A DNA stretch of 64,000 nucleotides from Achromobacter sp. Root83. GTDB lineage: Bacteria > Pseudomonadota > Gammaproteobacteria > Burkholderiales > Burkholderiaceae_B. Of the stretch, positions 9,572-18,379 are shown one piece after another. The notes under the pieces were generated by a model that was not told where the DNA came from, did not search any database, and saw only the letters and a list, made by a program, of their open reading frames with translations. The stretch spans positions 190,857-254,856 of the forward strand of contig NZ_LMIU01000012.1 in the NCBI RefSeq assembly GCF_001428845.1. The letters are read 5' to 3'. A program made the position numbers and the translations under genes. The number at the start of each line of letters is the position of its first letter. Within the stretch, counting starts at the first letter, position 1.

Positions 9572-10549
9572 ATGTCGCTTTCCGCAATGCGCAAAGAAAC
9601 TTCCTCCCCCGTATCCTCCTCTAAAGCCGCCCCCGCCGTCCGAATGGTGGAGGTCGGCGCCGAGCACGCCGGCCAGCGCCTCGACAACTTCCTGATGCGG
9701 CTGTGCAAGGGCGTCCCTAAAACGCATATCTACAAGGCCATCCGCGGCGGTGAAGTGCGGGTAAACAAGGGACGTATTGCCGTCGACTACCGCGTGGTGG
9801 AGGGCGATCTGGTCCGTATCCCGCCGTTGCGCCTGCCCGATCCGGGCAAGCCCCGGCCGGTCCCGGGCGCGGAATTCCCGGTTGTGTTCGAAGACGACGC
9901 CATGCTGGTCGTGGATAAGCCCGCCGGCGTGGCGGTCCACGGCGGCAGCGGCGTGTCGTTCGGCGTGATCGAGCAATTGCGCGCCGCCCGGCCCGATGCC
10001 AAGTTCCTCGAACTGGTGCACCGGCTGGACCGCGAGACGTCGGGTTTGCTCATGGTGGCCAAGAAGCGCAGCGCGCTGCTCGCGCTGCACGCCATGTTGC
10101 GCGAAGGCAAGAGCGACAAGCACTACCTGGCGCTGGTCGAGGGCGACTGGGTCAACGACCGCCAGCACATCAAGCTTGGGCTGTCGAAATGGACCACCCA
10201 ATCCGGCGAGCGCCGCGTCAAGGTGGATCCGGAGGGGCAGACCGCGCACACCATCGTGACGCTGCAGCAGCGTTTTGGCGGCTATAGCCTTGTCGACGCC
10301 GAGCTGCGCACGGGGCGTACGCACCAGATACGGGTCCACCTGGCCGCCAGCGGCTTTCCCATCGTGGGCGACGACAAGTACGGCCACGACGAGGTGCGCG
10401 CGCAGTTCGCGCGGCAAGGGTTCGGCCGCATGTTTCTGCACGCCCACCGCCTGACCCTTGCCCATCCCCTGACGGGCGAGACCATGACGCTTACCGCCGA
10501 GCTGCCGCCAGCTTGCCGGAACATACTGAAATTACTGGAGTCGGTCTGA
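9572..10549 (+). CDS. rluC: 23S rRNA pseudouridine synthase RluC
   Basis: A 325-residue RluA-family enzyme that isomerises uridines 955, 2504 and 2580 (E. coli numbers) of 23S rRNA. An S4 RNA-binding domain covers about residues 35-85 (GQRLDNFLMR ... GEVRVNKGR). The catalytic domain carries the family signature HRLDRETSG with the nucleophilic D153, and a C-terminal RTHQIRVHL motif. The neighbourhood opposite rne is typical: in E. coli rluC is also divergent from rne. Only one base separates its stop from the next gene, so both are co-transcribed. Confidence 0.94.
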   Translation: MSLSAMRKETSSPVSSSKAAPAVRMVEVGAEHAGQRLDNFLMRLCKGVPKTHIYKAIRGGEVRVNKGRIAVDYRVVEGDLVRIPPLRLPDPGKPRPVPGAEFPVVFEDDAMLVVDKPAGVAVHGGSGVSFGVIEQLRAARPDAKFLELVHRLDRETSGLLMVAKKRSALLALHAMLREGKSDKHYLALVEGDWVNDRQHIKLGLSKWTTQSGERRVKVDPEGQTAHTIVTLQQRFGGYSLVDAELRTGRTHQIRVHLAASGFPIVGDDKYGHDEVRAQFARQGFGRMFLHAHRLTLAHPLTGETMTLTAELPPACRNILKLLESV

Positions 10550-10550
10550 T

Positions 10551-11213
10551 ATGTCGTATTCGCTGGTCGTCTTTGACTGGGATGGCACCCTGATGGATTC
10601 CACGCACAGCATCGTGGCCGCCATTCAGGGCGCTTGCCGTGACCTGGAGCTCGAGGTGCCGTCGGCATCCGACGCAAGCTGGGTGATTGGTCTGTCCCTG
10701 GAAAGTGCCCTGCGCCGGGCCGTGCCTGAGCTGACGCAGGCCATGCTGCCGCGCTTTCTTGAGCGCTACCGCACGCACTACCTGCTGCGAGATCCCGAAT
10801 TGCGCCTGTTCGAGGGCATCCAGGAACTGCTGGCCGAGCTGGCCGGGCAGAACGTGCGGCTGGCCGTCGCCACGGGCAAGAGCCGTGTCGGCCTGACCCG
10901 CGCGCTGGCGGCCACGGGTCTGGGTCCCCTGTTCGACGCCACCCGCACGGCCGACGAGACCTTCAGCAAGCCGCATCCCGCGATGCTGCACGAGCTGATG
11001 CAGGAGCTCGACGTGGATCCGGCCCGCGTGGTGATGGTGGGCGATACCTCGCACGATCTGCAGATGGCCTGCAACGCCGGGGTGCATGGCCTGGGGGTGA
11101 CCTACGGCGCTCACACCTTGAAAGAGCTGCAAGGCTGCTCGCCCCAGGCAGTGCTCGACAGCGTGCCGCTGGTGCGCGAATGGCTGCTGCCGAGGATCGG
11201 CGCGGGGGTCTAG
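10551..11213 (+). CDS. HAD-superfamily phosphatase (phosphoglycolate phosphatase-like)
   Basis: A 220-residue haloacid-dehalogenase-type hydrolase. Motif I is D9-W-D11-G-T with the nucleophile D9, motif II is the threonine in AVATGKS, and motifs III/IV are K in FSKPHP and the acidic pair in MVGDTSHDLQMA. A helical cap lies between residues 15 and 80, as in Gph-like subfamily IA enzymes. It follows rluC by one base, a coupling seen in many betaproteobacteria. Substrate unknown; a housekeeping or metabolite-repair phosphatase is the safest description. Confidence 0.85.
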   Translation: MSYSLVVFDWDGTLMDSTHSIVAAIQGACRDLELEVPSASDASWVIGLSLESALRRAVPELTQAMLPRFLERYRTHYLLRDPELRLFEGIQELLAELAGQNVRLAVATGKSRVGLTRALAATGLGPLFDATRTADETFSKPHPAMLHELMQELDVDPARVVMVGDTSHDLQMACNAGVHGLGVTYGAHTLKELQGCSPQAVLDSVPLVREWLLPRIGAGV

Positions 11214-11393
11214 CGCTTCGCGTACGCCCGTTCCCGTTGGTGCTGCCGCGGAACGTCCGGTGCGCTGACCTGTCTATCGGAAAAGGGGTGCCCGTCCGCT
11301 GGCGGCCTCCACGGAATATTATTGGGTCGTCCAGCGTCCATGGGTGGCGCGGGGCGCGCTCATGGCTCCCCGCGGGCGCCACCGGAGACCACG

Positions 11394-12356
11394 ATGCTGA
11401 TACGCAAGCCCGACCATTTCGTTCCATCCGAGATCACCTCCGAGGCCGTGTGGCGCTCGCGGCGCGACCTGATGCTTCGTGCCGGGCTGACGGCCGCAGC
11501 CGTCGGTTTGACAGGCTGGACGGCTCGCGGCGCCTACGCGCAGGATGCAGGCGCGCTTCCGGGCAAGGCCAATCCCGGTCTCAGCGTCATGGATAAGCCG
11601 ACCTCGCTGGCGGATGTGACGTCGTACAACAATTACTACGAGTTCGGCGTCGATAAGGGCGATCCGGCGGCCAATGCCGGTAAGTTGCAGACGCGCCCCT
11701 GGACGGTCAGCGTCGAGGGCGAGGTCGGCAAGCCGCGCACGTTCACCATCGAAGAATTGCTGAAGCTCGCGCCGATGGAAGAGCGCGTTTACCGGCTGCG
11801 CTGCGTAGAGGGCTGGTCCATGGTCATTCCCTGGATGGGCTATTCGCTGTCCGAGCTGCTCAAGCAGGTGGAGCCCACCGGCAACGCCAAGTATGTGGAA
11901 TTCGTGACCGCCGTGCAGCGCGAAAACATGCCGGGCGTGCGCGCGGCGGTTCTCGAATGGCCCTATGTGGAAGGCCTGCGCATCGACGAGGCCATGCATC
12001 CGCTGGCCATGCTGGTGTTTGGCGTCTATGGCCGGGTGCTGCCCAACCAGAATGGCGCCCCGCTGCGGCTGGCCGTGCCCTGGAAGTACGGGTTCAAGTC
12101 GGCCAAGTCCCTGGTAAAGATCCGTCTGGTGGAAAAGCTGCCGGTCTCGTCCTGGATCAAGGCGGCGCCGCAGGAATACGGCTTCTATGCCAACGTGAAC
12201 CCCAATGTGGCCCACCCGCGCTGGAGCCAGGCCACCGAGCGCCGGATCGGCGAAGACGGCTTGTTCAGCCCGAAGCGCAAGACCCTGATGTTCAACGGCT
12301 ACGGCGATCAGGTCGCTTCGCTCTATCAGGGCATGGACCTGAAAGCGAATTACTGA
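11394..12356 (+). CDS. msrP: Periplasmic methionine sulfoxide reductase, molybdopterin subunit MsrP
   Basis: A 320-residue protein. The twin-arginine signal is [21 protein letters not shown] (RR at 23-24), cleaved near AYAQ at residue 50. The oxidoreductase molybdopterin domain follows, with the Mo-ligating C137 in YRLRCVEGW, as in E. coli YedY/MsrP. It repairs oxidised methionine in periplasmic proteins using electrons from the respiratory chain through MsrQ, encoded 7 bases downstream. The ATG at 11394 has GGAG 6 bases before it; an in-frame extension upstream lacks similarity and would bury the Tat signal. Confidence 0.95.
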   Translation: MLIRKPDHFVPSEITSEAVWRSRRDLMLRAGLTAAAVGLTGWTARGAYAQDAGALPGKANPGLSVMDKPTSLADVTSYNNYYEFGVDKGDPAANAGKLQTRPWTVSVEGEVGKPRTFTIEELLKLAPMEERVYRLRCVEGWSMVIPWMGYSLSELLKQVEPTGNAKYVEFVTAVQRENMPGVRAAVLEWPYVEGLRIDEAMHPLAMLVFGVYGRVLPNQNGAPLRLAVPWKYGFKSAKSLVKIRLVEKLPVSSWIKAAPQEYGFYANVNPNVAHPRWSQATERRIGEDGLFSPKRKTLMFNGYGDQVASLYQGMDLKANY

Positions 12357-12363
12357 GACGGTC

Positions 12364-13014
12364 ATGCCCCCAGGTGCTCCGCAGGCGGCTTCAGCCGCGC
12401 CGCCGCGCAAGGCGCAGATTTCCGCCAGGACGGTCGGGCGCTTCAAGCCATTGTTGTTCCTGGTGGGGCTGGCGCCCTTCGCGCGTTGGATCTGGTTGGG
12501 GATGAACAACGCGCTGACGGCGAATCCCGTCGAATTCCTGACCCGATCTTCCGGCACCTGGACCCTGGTTTGCCTGCTGGTGACCCTGGCCATCACCCCC
12601 CTGCGCCGCCTGACGGGGCAGCCGGCGCTGGTGCGCGTGCGTCGTATGTGCGGGCTGTTTGCCTTTTTCTACGCCACCCTGCACTTCATGGCCTGGGTGT
12701 GGTGGGATCGCGGTTTCGATCCCGCGGCAATGTTGCAAGACATCGGCGAACGCCCCTTCATCATGGTCGGATTTTCGGCCTTCGTGCTGATGACGGCGCT
12801 GGCCGCAACCTCGACGCAATGGGCCATGCGGCGGCTGGGCAAGCGCTGGCAGACCCTGCATCGCGCCATCTATGCCATCGGTTTGCTGGCGATTCTGCAC
12901 TATTGGTGGCACAAAGCCGGCAAGAACGATCTGACGCAGCCCGCGCTCTACGCCGCCGTATTGGCCTTGCTGCTGGGCTGGCGCGTGGTGGCATGGTGGC
13001 GGGGGCGTTCCTAG
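12364..13014 (+). CDS. msrQ: Heme-binding membrane subunit MsrQ
   Basis: A 216-residue inner-membrane protein with about six hydrophobic segments and the histidines expected of the ferric-reductase-like YedZ family (for example H in ATLHFMAW, TLHRAIYA and LHYWWH). It carries heme b and passes electrons from the quinone pool or a flavin reductase to MsrP. It directly follows msrP and ends just before the convergent amiD-like gene. The first 25 residues are Pro/Ala-rich and could be partly untranslated if a later start is used. Confidence 0.93.
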   Translation: MPPGAPQAASAAPPRKAQISARTVGRFKPLLFLVGLAPFARWIWLGMNNALTANPVEFLTRSSGTWTLVCLLVTLAITPLRRLTGQPALVRVRRMCGLFAFFYATLHFMAWVWWDRGFDPAAMLQDIGERPFIMVGFSAFVLMTALAATSTQWAMRRLGKRWQTLHRAIYAIGLLAILHYWWHKAGKNDLTQPALYAAVLALLLGWRVVAWWRGRS

Positions 13015-13028
13015 CGCCAGCGGCGCCC

Positions 13029-13814
13029 CTACAGCATTGCCAGCATGATGGCGGCGGTTTCCGCGTCCGGCTGGCCGTCGTGCAGCGAGGGCCGGTAGTG
13101 CATCTGAAATGCCGCCAGCGTGTTGATCGTGGCGCGATCCAGAATGCCGTCCTGCGGGCACGCATAGCCCAGCCGTTGCATCTGTTTCTGGAACCAGGCC
13201 ACGTCGGGCGTGCCTTGCGCCTGCAGGCGCGCCAGGTGGTCGGCGGCGCCCGCTTCGTTGTACCAGCGGCCTATTCCCGCCACGGCCAGCGCCTTCCAGG
13301 GAAAGAGCGGGCCCGGGTCCACCTTGCGCTGTGGCGCGATGTCGCTGTGGCCCACGACATTTTCAGGTGCGATCCCATGGCGTTTGATGATGTCCGCCAA
13401 CAGAATGGTCAGCGCGCGCAGTTGGCGGTCGTCGTAGGCGTGCCAAAGGGGTTTGCCGTCCGGGCCTTCGGTCCAGCCGGCGTTCACGACCTCGATGCCG
13501 ATGGATGTGCTGTTCATGGCGATGTTGCCGTACCAGGAGCTGGCGCCGGCGTGCCAGGCCGCGCGGTTCTCGTCGACCAGCCGATAGGTCCGCCCGTCGT
13601 CGTTCACCAGGTAGTGGGCGCTCACCTTGCCCTTGGACAGCAGCTCCATCGAGCGGGCGTCGTCCACGGTGGTGTAGTGCAGCACGACGGAGCGTACGCG
13701 GCTGCTTTGGCTCACGGCCGTGACAGAAGTGTCCAGATCGAGTCCGGCGGGTCCGCGCGCGGCGCAGCCCGCCAAAACCGCCGTGGCCAGCAGCGAGGCA
13801 ATAAGACGGAACAT
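13029..13814 (-). CDS. Lipoprotein N-acetylmuramoyl-L-alanine amidase (AmiD-like)
   Basis: A 261-residue protein starting MFRLIASLLATAVLAGC, a lipobox with the lipidated C17, so an outer-membrane lipoprotein. The amidase_2 zinc site uses H46 in SVVLHYTT and the downstream histidine and aspartate in GHSDIAPQRKVDPG. A C-terminal peptidoglycan-binding helix bundle ends the chain (GILDRATINTLAAFQ). It cleaves the MurNAc-L-Ala bond in cell-wall turnover. The frame is open upstream, but the lipobox decides the start at 13814. The gene begins 2 bases after the preceding methyltransferase gene, so they share a transcript. Confidence 0.9.
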   Translation of the reverse strand: MFRLIASLLATAVLAGCAARGPAGLDLDTSVTAVSQSSRVRSVVLHYTTVDDARSMELLSKGKVSAHYLVNDDGRTYRLVDENRAAWHAGASSWYGNIAMNSTSIGIEVVNAGWTEGPDGKPLWHAYDDRQLRALTILLADIIKRHGIAPENVVGHSDIAPQRKVDPGPLFPWKALAVAGIGRWYNEAGAADHLARLQAQGTPDVAWFQKQMQRLGYACPQDGILDRATINTLAAFQMHYRPSLHDGQPDAETAAIMLAML

Positions 13815-13816
13815 GG

Positions 13817-14527
13817 TCAGCGGGCCAGGTAAAGGAACAGCGTGGGCAGCTTGTCGAGCTGGGGCGGCGGCAGCTGCTTCCATTCGGCCACGGTGTGGGT
13901 GGCGATCCATTCCTCGGCCGTTGTGACCGAGCGGGCCACGCAGAGCCTGGTGTCCGCCTTCAGGCTTGCCAGCAGCGTGGCGAACATGGCGGCGTTGCGG
14001 TAGGGCGTTTCGATCAGGAGCTGGGTCTGATTATGCTTTGCGGAATGCTGCTCCCAGGCGCGCAATTGCTTGGCGCGCTCGGCGGCATCCACGGGCGCGT
14101 AGCCGTGGAAGGCGAAGCGCTGGCCGTCCAGGCCGCTGGCCATGAGGCCCAGCAGAATCGAAGAGGGGCCGACCCAGGGCGTTACGGTGATGCCCAGGCG
14201 ATGCGCGGCGGCCACCACCTTGGCGCCGGGGTCCGCCACCGCGGGGCAGCCCGCCTCTGAGACCAGTCCGATTTCCGCACCTTGCGCAACGGGCGCCAGC
14301 CAGGTTTTGATCTGAGCCGCATCGGCCTTGTCGGTCAGGGTGTGGATCGTGATTTCCTGCAGCGGCCGGGTGGTGCCGATGAGCTTCAGGAAGGCGCGGG
14401 CCGTCTTGGCGTTCTCGGCGATATAGGTGTCCAACCTGCCTGCCAGGGCGCGAACCTCGGCGGGTAGCCAGCGCTCCGGCGGCGCGTCGCCCAGGCCGAC
14501 TGGAATGAGGTGCAGGATGCCGCTCAT
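13817..14527 (-). CDS. RsmI-like SAM-dependent methyltransferase (tetrapyrrole methylase fold)
   Basis: A 236-residue protein starting MSGILHLIPVGLGD, with the tetrapyrrole methylase signature in altered form (GLVSEAGCPAVADPG, compare SDAGTPLISDPG in RsmI). It is shorter than RsmI (about 286 residues) and lacks its C-terminal part, so it is the RsmI-related paralogue found next to maf in many betaproteobacteria rather than RsmI itself. It overlaps the maf gene by 4 bases (ATGA) and is followed 2 bases later by the amidase. The methylated substrate is unknown. Confidence 0.82.
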   Translation of the reverse strand: MSGILHLIPVGLGDAPPERWLPAEVRALAGRLDTYIAENAKTARAFLKLIGTTRPLQEITIHTLTDKADAAQIKTWLAPVAQGAEIGLVSEAGCPAVADPGAKVVAAAHRLGITVTPWVGPSSILLGLMASGLDGQRFAFHGYAPVDAAERAKQLRAWEQHSAKHNQTQLLIETPYRNAAMFATLLASLKADTRLCVARSVTTAEEWIATHTVAEWKQLPPPQLDKLPTLFLYLAR

Positions 14528-15126
14528 GCGGGGGCTCCTGGCGCGTCCAACGGATCCAGGCCGAACCGCGCTAGCATGCGCGTGAGCTCGATCAGGGGCA
14601 GGCCGATGATGGCCGTGGGATCGTCGCTCTGAATGCTCTCCATCAGGGCGATGCCCAGGCTTTCCGCCTTGGCGCTGCCTGCGGTATCGTAGGGTTCTTC
14701 GGCGCGCAGATAAGCGTCTATGGCGCGATCGGACAATTGGCGAAAGCGGCAGCGCGTGATGATGTCTGCTTTTTCCACCCGTTGCCCGTCCGTGACAGCC
14801 AGGGCGCTGTGAAACTCCACGATCTGGCCCGACAAGGCCCGCAATTGCGCCTGGGCGCGCGGGAAATCGCCTGGCTTGCCGATGGGGGCTCCGTCCACGG
14901 TAGCGACCTGGTCCGATCCGATAACGATGCTGCCGGGGTGGCTGACGGCCACCGCCATGGCCTTCGCCACGGACAGGCGTAGCGCCAGGGCAGCGGGCGT
15001 TTCGCCGGGCTGTGGCGTTTCGTCTACATCGGGGGAAATCGCCGTAAAGGGCAGGCGCAGGCGCGACAACAATTCTTTGCGGTAACGCGAGCTGGACGCG
15101 AGGATCAGGTTAGGCTTCAGGGGCAT
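14524..15126 (-). CDS. Maf/YceF-type nucleoside triphosphate pyrophosphatase
   Basis: A 200-residue Maf protein with the N-terminal substrate motif ILASSSRYRKELL and the catalytic segment IGSDQVATVDG (D in SDQ). The YceF subgroup hydrolyses 7-methyl-GTP to the monophosphate, which would keep modified nucleotides out of RNA. Its position divergent from yceD-rpmF-plsX is the usual one for yceF. It leads a three-gene minus-strand unit with 4-base and 2-base junctions. The septum-formation role once given to Maf belongs to the other subgroup. Confidence 0.9.
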   Translation of the reverse strand: MPLKPNLILASSSRYRKELLSRLRLPFTAISPDVDETPQPGETPAALALRLSVAKAMAVAVSHPGSIVIGSDQVATVDGAPIGKPGDFPRAQAQLRALSGQIVEFHSALAVTDGQRVEKADIITRCRFRQLSDRAIDAYLRAEEPYDTAGSAKAESLGIALMESIQSDDPTAIIGLPLIELTRMLARFGLDPLDAPGAPA

Positions 15127-15133
15127 GCGGCAT

Positions 15134-15163
15134 TTGACGGTGATACGTAAGTCACAGTATTAT
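15134..15163 (+). promoter_or_regulatory. Sigma-70 promoter of the yceD-rpmF-plsX-fab operon
   Basis: TTGACG (15134-15139), an 18-base spacer and TATTAT (15158-15163), 36 bases before the yceD start. It is the best sigma-70 match I see in the window and is well placed to drive the lipid synthesis operon. Confidence 0.75.
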
Positions 15164-15198
15164 CTAACGTTTTGCGGCATTTTTGCAGGAACATCGAC

Positions 15199-15936
15199 AT
15201 GACACCTAAGGGATTGCCTGGCGGCGCTAGCCGCGACGCGGGCGGATCGGCAGGTGCAGCGAAGGGCGTGGATGGGGCTGCAAGCGGGGCTGCAAGCGGA
15301 GCTGCAAGCGGAGCTGCAAGCGAAAATGCGGTTGCGGATGTAAAACGCATCGACGCCTTCGCTTTTGCCCGTTTGGGCAGGCAGGCGCAAGGTAGCGTCG
15401 CTTTGGCTCGGCTTGTCCGGGTGGTTGAGGGCTTGCCCGATCAACCGCAGGGCGAGGCTGGGCTTGTGGCGTGGTCCGTACGGGGCGAAGAGGGCAAGAC
15501 CGGCTTCTTGCTGGGTCAGCCGCTCTTGCATCTGCATGTGCAGGCAAATCCAGTGGTCATATGCCAGCGGTGCAATGCGCCGTTTGTATATCCGGTGGAT
15601 AGTGAAGTCCTGCTGCAACTGGTCAAATCTGAAGACGACCTCGACGATGGTTATTCCGCTGCCGAACAAGGCGACGGTGATGACCAGGACGACGAGGACG
15701 ACGAAGGCGAAGGAAGGGATTCTGCGCCTCATCTGCCTGAAAAGGTGGTGGGATCGCATCATTTTGATCTGCTGGCCCAGATCGAAGATGAGCTCATTCT
15801 GAGCATTCCGTATGTGCCCAAGCATGATGTATGCCTGGGCGCGCAGGCCAAAGTCAGCGACGTTCCTCAAGAGGAACCTGCTGTCAAGCGTCCGTCGCCG
15901 TTTGCGGTGCTGGAACAACTGAAGCACAAAGATTGA
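15199..15936 (+). CDS. yceD: YceD/DUF177 family protein
   Basis: A 245-residue protein of the DUF177 family, whose gene precedes rpmF across bacteria; some members take part in 23S rRNA processing. The core has the family CxxC pair ([10 protein letters not shown]) followed by a long acidic run near residues 155-180 ([14 protein letters not shown]). The start at 15199 has AGGA 8 bases upstream. The first 55 residues are an extra low-complexity region with four AASG units encoded by a 12-bp tandem repeat at 15274-15321; this makes the protein longer than the usual 170-190 residues. First gene of the fab operon. Confidence 0.85.
   Translation: MTPKGLPGGASRDAGGSAGAAKGVDGAASGAASGAASGAASENAVADVKRIDAFAFARLGRQAQGSVALARLVRVVEGLPDQPQGEAGLVAWSVRGEEGKTGFLLGQPLLHLHVQANPVVICQRCNAPFVYPVDSEVLLQLVKSEDDLDDGYSAAEQGDGDDQDDEDDEGEGRDSAPHLPEKVVGSHHFDLLAQIEDELILSIPYVPKHDVCLGAQAKVSDVPQEEPAVKRPSPFAVLEQLKHKD
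15274..15321 (+). repeat. Four tandem 12-bp units inside yceD
   Basis: The unit GGRGCTGCAAGC occurs four times head to tail with one variable base, encoding (G)AAS repeats in the N-terminal extension of YceD. Copy-number change would stay in frame. Confidence 0.9.
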
Positions 15937-15988
15937 GATCAACATCGGGCCGCATCGCGTACAATGCGCCCCGTTTCTAGGAGTCATC

Positions 15989-16171
15989 ATGGCCGTTCAA
16001 CAAAACAAGAAGTCCCCCTCCAAGCGCGGTATGCACCGCTCGCACGATTTTCTGGTTGCTCCGTCGACCGCCATCGAGCCCAATACCGGTGAAACGCACC
16101 TGCGCCACCACATCAGCCCCAACGGCTTCTATCGCGGCCGTAAGGTCCTGAAGACCAAGGCCGACGAATAA
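15989..16171 (+). CDS. rpmF: 50S ribosomal protein L32
   Basis: A 60-residue basic protein starting [20 protein letters not shown], the conserved L32 N-terminus, and containing [14 protein letters not shown]. It binds the large ribosomal subunit near the peptidyl-transferase centre. A TAGGAG ribosome site precedes the ATG. The zinc-ligand cysteines found in some L32 forms are absent, so this is the zinc-independent type. Position between yceD and plsX is conserved across proteobacteria and links ribosome and membrane synthesis. Confidence 0.97.
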   Translation: MAVQQNKKSPSKRGMHRSHDFLVAPSTAIEPNTGETHLRHHISPNGFYRGRKVLKTKADE

Positions 16172-16230
16172 GGCCCCCGGGCCGAACTCGTACTCGGACC
16201 AATTCGGCTGAGCGCTGATACCTGGCACCC

Positions 16231-17298
16231 GTGATACGCATCGCCATAGACTGTATGGGCGGAGACTTTGGTCTGCCCGTCACGATTCCGGCTGCGATCG
16301 AGTTCGCCCGGCAATTTCCGGACACCCGGCTATTGCTGGTCGGGCTTCCCGACGCTATCGAAGCGGCGCTTTCCGAGCACCGTAACGTAGCGCGCGATCG
16401 TCTGGAAATCGTGGCGGCTTCCGAGGTCGTCACCATGGACGACCCTGTCGAGGTCGCCCTGCGCCGCAAAAAAGACTCCTCCATGCGCCTGGCCGCCCAG
16501 TCCGTCAAGGATGGGCGCGCCGACGCCTGCGTTTCCGCGGGCAATACAGGCGCGTGGATGGCCATTTCACGCTATGTGCTCAAGACGCTGGACGGCATTG
16601 ACCGGCCCGCGATCGCCACGTCCATTCCGAACCAGACGGGCCGCGCCACCACGGTGCTGGACCTTGGCGCGAATGTGGACTGCTCGGCCGAGCATCTGCT
16701 GCAGTTCGCCATCATGGGCGCCGCGCTGTCGCAGGCGGTGGACCATCGCGAAAACCCCACCGTGGGTTTGCTGAACATCGGCGAAGAAGTCATCAAGGGC
16801 AATGAAGTCGTCAAGGAAGCCGCCGAGCTTCTGCGCGGCAGCCCGTTGAATTTCTACGGCAACGTGGAAGGCAATGACATTTTCAAGGGCACGGTCGATG
16901 TCGTCGTCTGCGACGGTTTCGTCGGAAACGTCGTGCTCAAGTCCGTCGAGGGATTGGCGAAGATGCTGTCCAGCGTCATTCGCGAAGAGTTCAAACGCAA
17001 TCTGATCACGCTGCTCGCCGGCGCGGTGGCCAAGCCGGTGCTGAACCGCCTGCGCCATCGTGTCGACAACCGGCGCTATAACGGCGCCGCGTTGCTGGGC
17101 CTGCGCGGCGTGGTCATCAAGAGCCATGGTTCCGCGGACGTTTACGCCTTCGGTTTTGCGTTGCAACGAGCCCGCGAAGCCGTAGTGAGTAAACTGCTGG
17201 AGCGCACCGCTCAGACGGTCGCTCAAATTACCAAGCGCGTTCAATCAGGCGAGGGCCCTTCGGCGCCGTCGCCAAACGTGGCTGGGGACACCGCTTGA
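16231..17298 (+). CDS. plsX: Phosphate acyltransferase PlsX
   Basis: A 355-residue peripheral membrane enzyme that makes acyl-phosphate from acyl-ACP for phospholipid synthesis with PlsY. Starts with GTG at 16231 giving [14 protein letters not shown], the conserved family N-terminus. Other signatures are [16 protein letters not shown] and CDGFVGNV. The stop codon overlaps the fabH ATG by one base (TGATG), which implies coupled translation. Confidence 0.96.
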   Translation: MIRIAIDCMGGDFGLPVTIPAAIEFARQFPDTRLLLVGLPDAIEAALSEHRNVARDRLEIVAASEVVTMDDPVEVALRRKKDSSMRLAAQSVKDGRADACVSAGNTGAWMAISRYVLKTLDGIDRPAIATSIPNQTGRATTVLDLGANVDCSAEHLLQFAIMGAALSQAVDHRENPTVGLLNIGEEVIKGNEVVKEAAELLRGSPLNFYGNVEGNDIFKGTVDVVVCDGFVGNVVLKSVEGLAKMLSSVIREEFKRNLITLLAGAVAKPVLNRLRHRVDNRRYNGAALLGLRGVVIKSHGSADVYAFGFALQRAREAVVSKLLERTAQTVAQITKRVQSGEGPSAPSPNVAGDTA

Positions 17299-18284
17299 TG
17301 GATACCGCAATGAAATATTCCGTGATCGCGGGCACCGGCAGCTTCCTGCCGGAACGCGTGGTTTCGAATGACGAGCTGGCAGCGGAGTTGGCGACGCGCG
17401 ACATCGCCACCTCGGATGAGTGGATTGTCGAACGCACGGGCATCCGGCAGCGCCGTCTGGCCGAGCGTGGCGTCACCACCAGCCAGCTGGCCACCGAGGC
17501 CTCGCGCCGCGCGCTGGCCGATGCCGGCGTAGACGCTTCCGAAGTCGACCTCATCGTGGTGGCCACGTCCACCCCTGACTTTGTGTTTCCCAGCACGGCT
17601 TGCCTGGTGCAGGCCAATCTGGGCGCCAAGGGTTCGGCGGCTTTCGATGTGCAGGCCGTGTGCAGCGGCTTCGTGTACGCGCTGACCACCGCCGACAGCT
17701 TCATCCGCGCGGGCCGCGCACGTTGCGCGCTGGTTATCGGCGCCGAGGTGTTTTCGCGCATCCTGGACTGGAATGACCGCAGTACCTGCGTGCTGTTCGG
17801 CGACGGCGCCGGCGCCGTGGTGCTGAAGGCCTCCGACCAGCCCGGCATCCTGGCCGCGCAGCTGCATGCCGACGGCAGCCAGATGAAGATCCTGAGCGCC
17901 GCGGGCAACGTGGCCTATGGCGACGTGACGGGCGACCCTTTCCTGCGCATGGATGGCCAAGCCGTCTTCAAGCAGGCCGTCACCGTGCTGGACCGCTCCG
18001 CGCGCGACACCTGCGCCGAAGCCGGTATCGAGATCGGCGACGTCGATTGGCTGATTCCGCATCAGGCCAACGTGCGCATCCTGAATTTCCTGGCCCGCAA
18101 GCTCAGCGTGCCGGTCGAGAAGGTCGTCATCACCGTCGACAGCCACGCCAATACGTCGGCGGCCAGCGTACCGCTGGCACTGGATGCCGCGCGCCGCGAT
18201 GGCCGCGTCAAGCCGGGCCAGCTCATCCTGATGCAAGGCGTGGGCGGCGGATTCACCTGGGGCTCGGTACTGGCCCGCATGTAA
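17298..18284 (+). CDS. fabH: 3-oxoacyl-ACP synthase III FabH
   Basis: A 328-residue condensing enzyme that starts type II fatty acid synthesis by joining acetyl-CoA and malonyl-ACP. The catalytic triad is C122 in [12 protein letters not shown], His in LIPHQAN and Asn in SHANTSA. The ATG at 17298 overlaps the plsX stop; a second in-frame ATG at 17310 ([11 protein letters not shown]) matches the conserved start slightly better, so the true start could be either. A GC-rich hairpin separates it from fabD. Confidence 0.96.
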   Translation: MDTAMKYSVIAGTGSFLPERVVSNDELAAELATRDIATSDEWIVERTGIRQRRLAERGVTTSQLATEASRRALADAGVDASEVDLIVVATSTPDFVFPSTACLVQANLGAKGSAAFDVQAVCSGFVYALTTADSFIRAGRARCALVIGAEVFSRILDWNDRSTCVLFGDGAGAVVLKASDQPGILAAQLHADGSQMKILSAAGNVAYGDVTGDPFLRMDGQAVFKQAVTVLDRSARDTCAEAGIEIGDVDWLIPHQANVRILNFLARKLSVPVEKVVITVDSHANTSAASVPLALDAARRDGRVKPGQLILMQGVGGGFTWGSVLARM

Positions 18285-18298
18285 GGGTGCGCCCGGGC

Positions 18299-18320
18299 GG
18301 TGCGGCTTGCATGCCGCACC
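18299..18320 (+). other. Intergenic hairpin between fabH and fabD
   Basis: GGTGCGGC and GCCGCACC form a perfect 8-bp stem with loop TTGCAT, without a T run. It may act as an mRNA stabiliser or processing site within the operon. Confidence 0.4.
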
Positions 18321-18379
18321 CGCCAAGAGAGCGCGCCCGGCATCTCCCACAGACACTGAATCAATCCAAACGCTCAATC

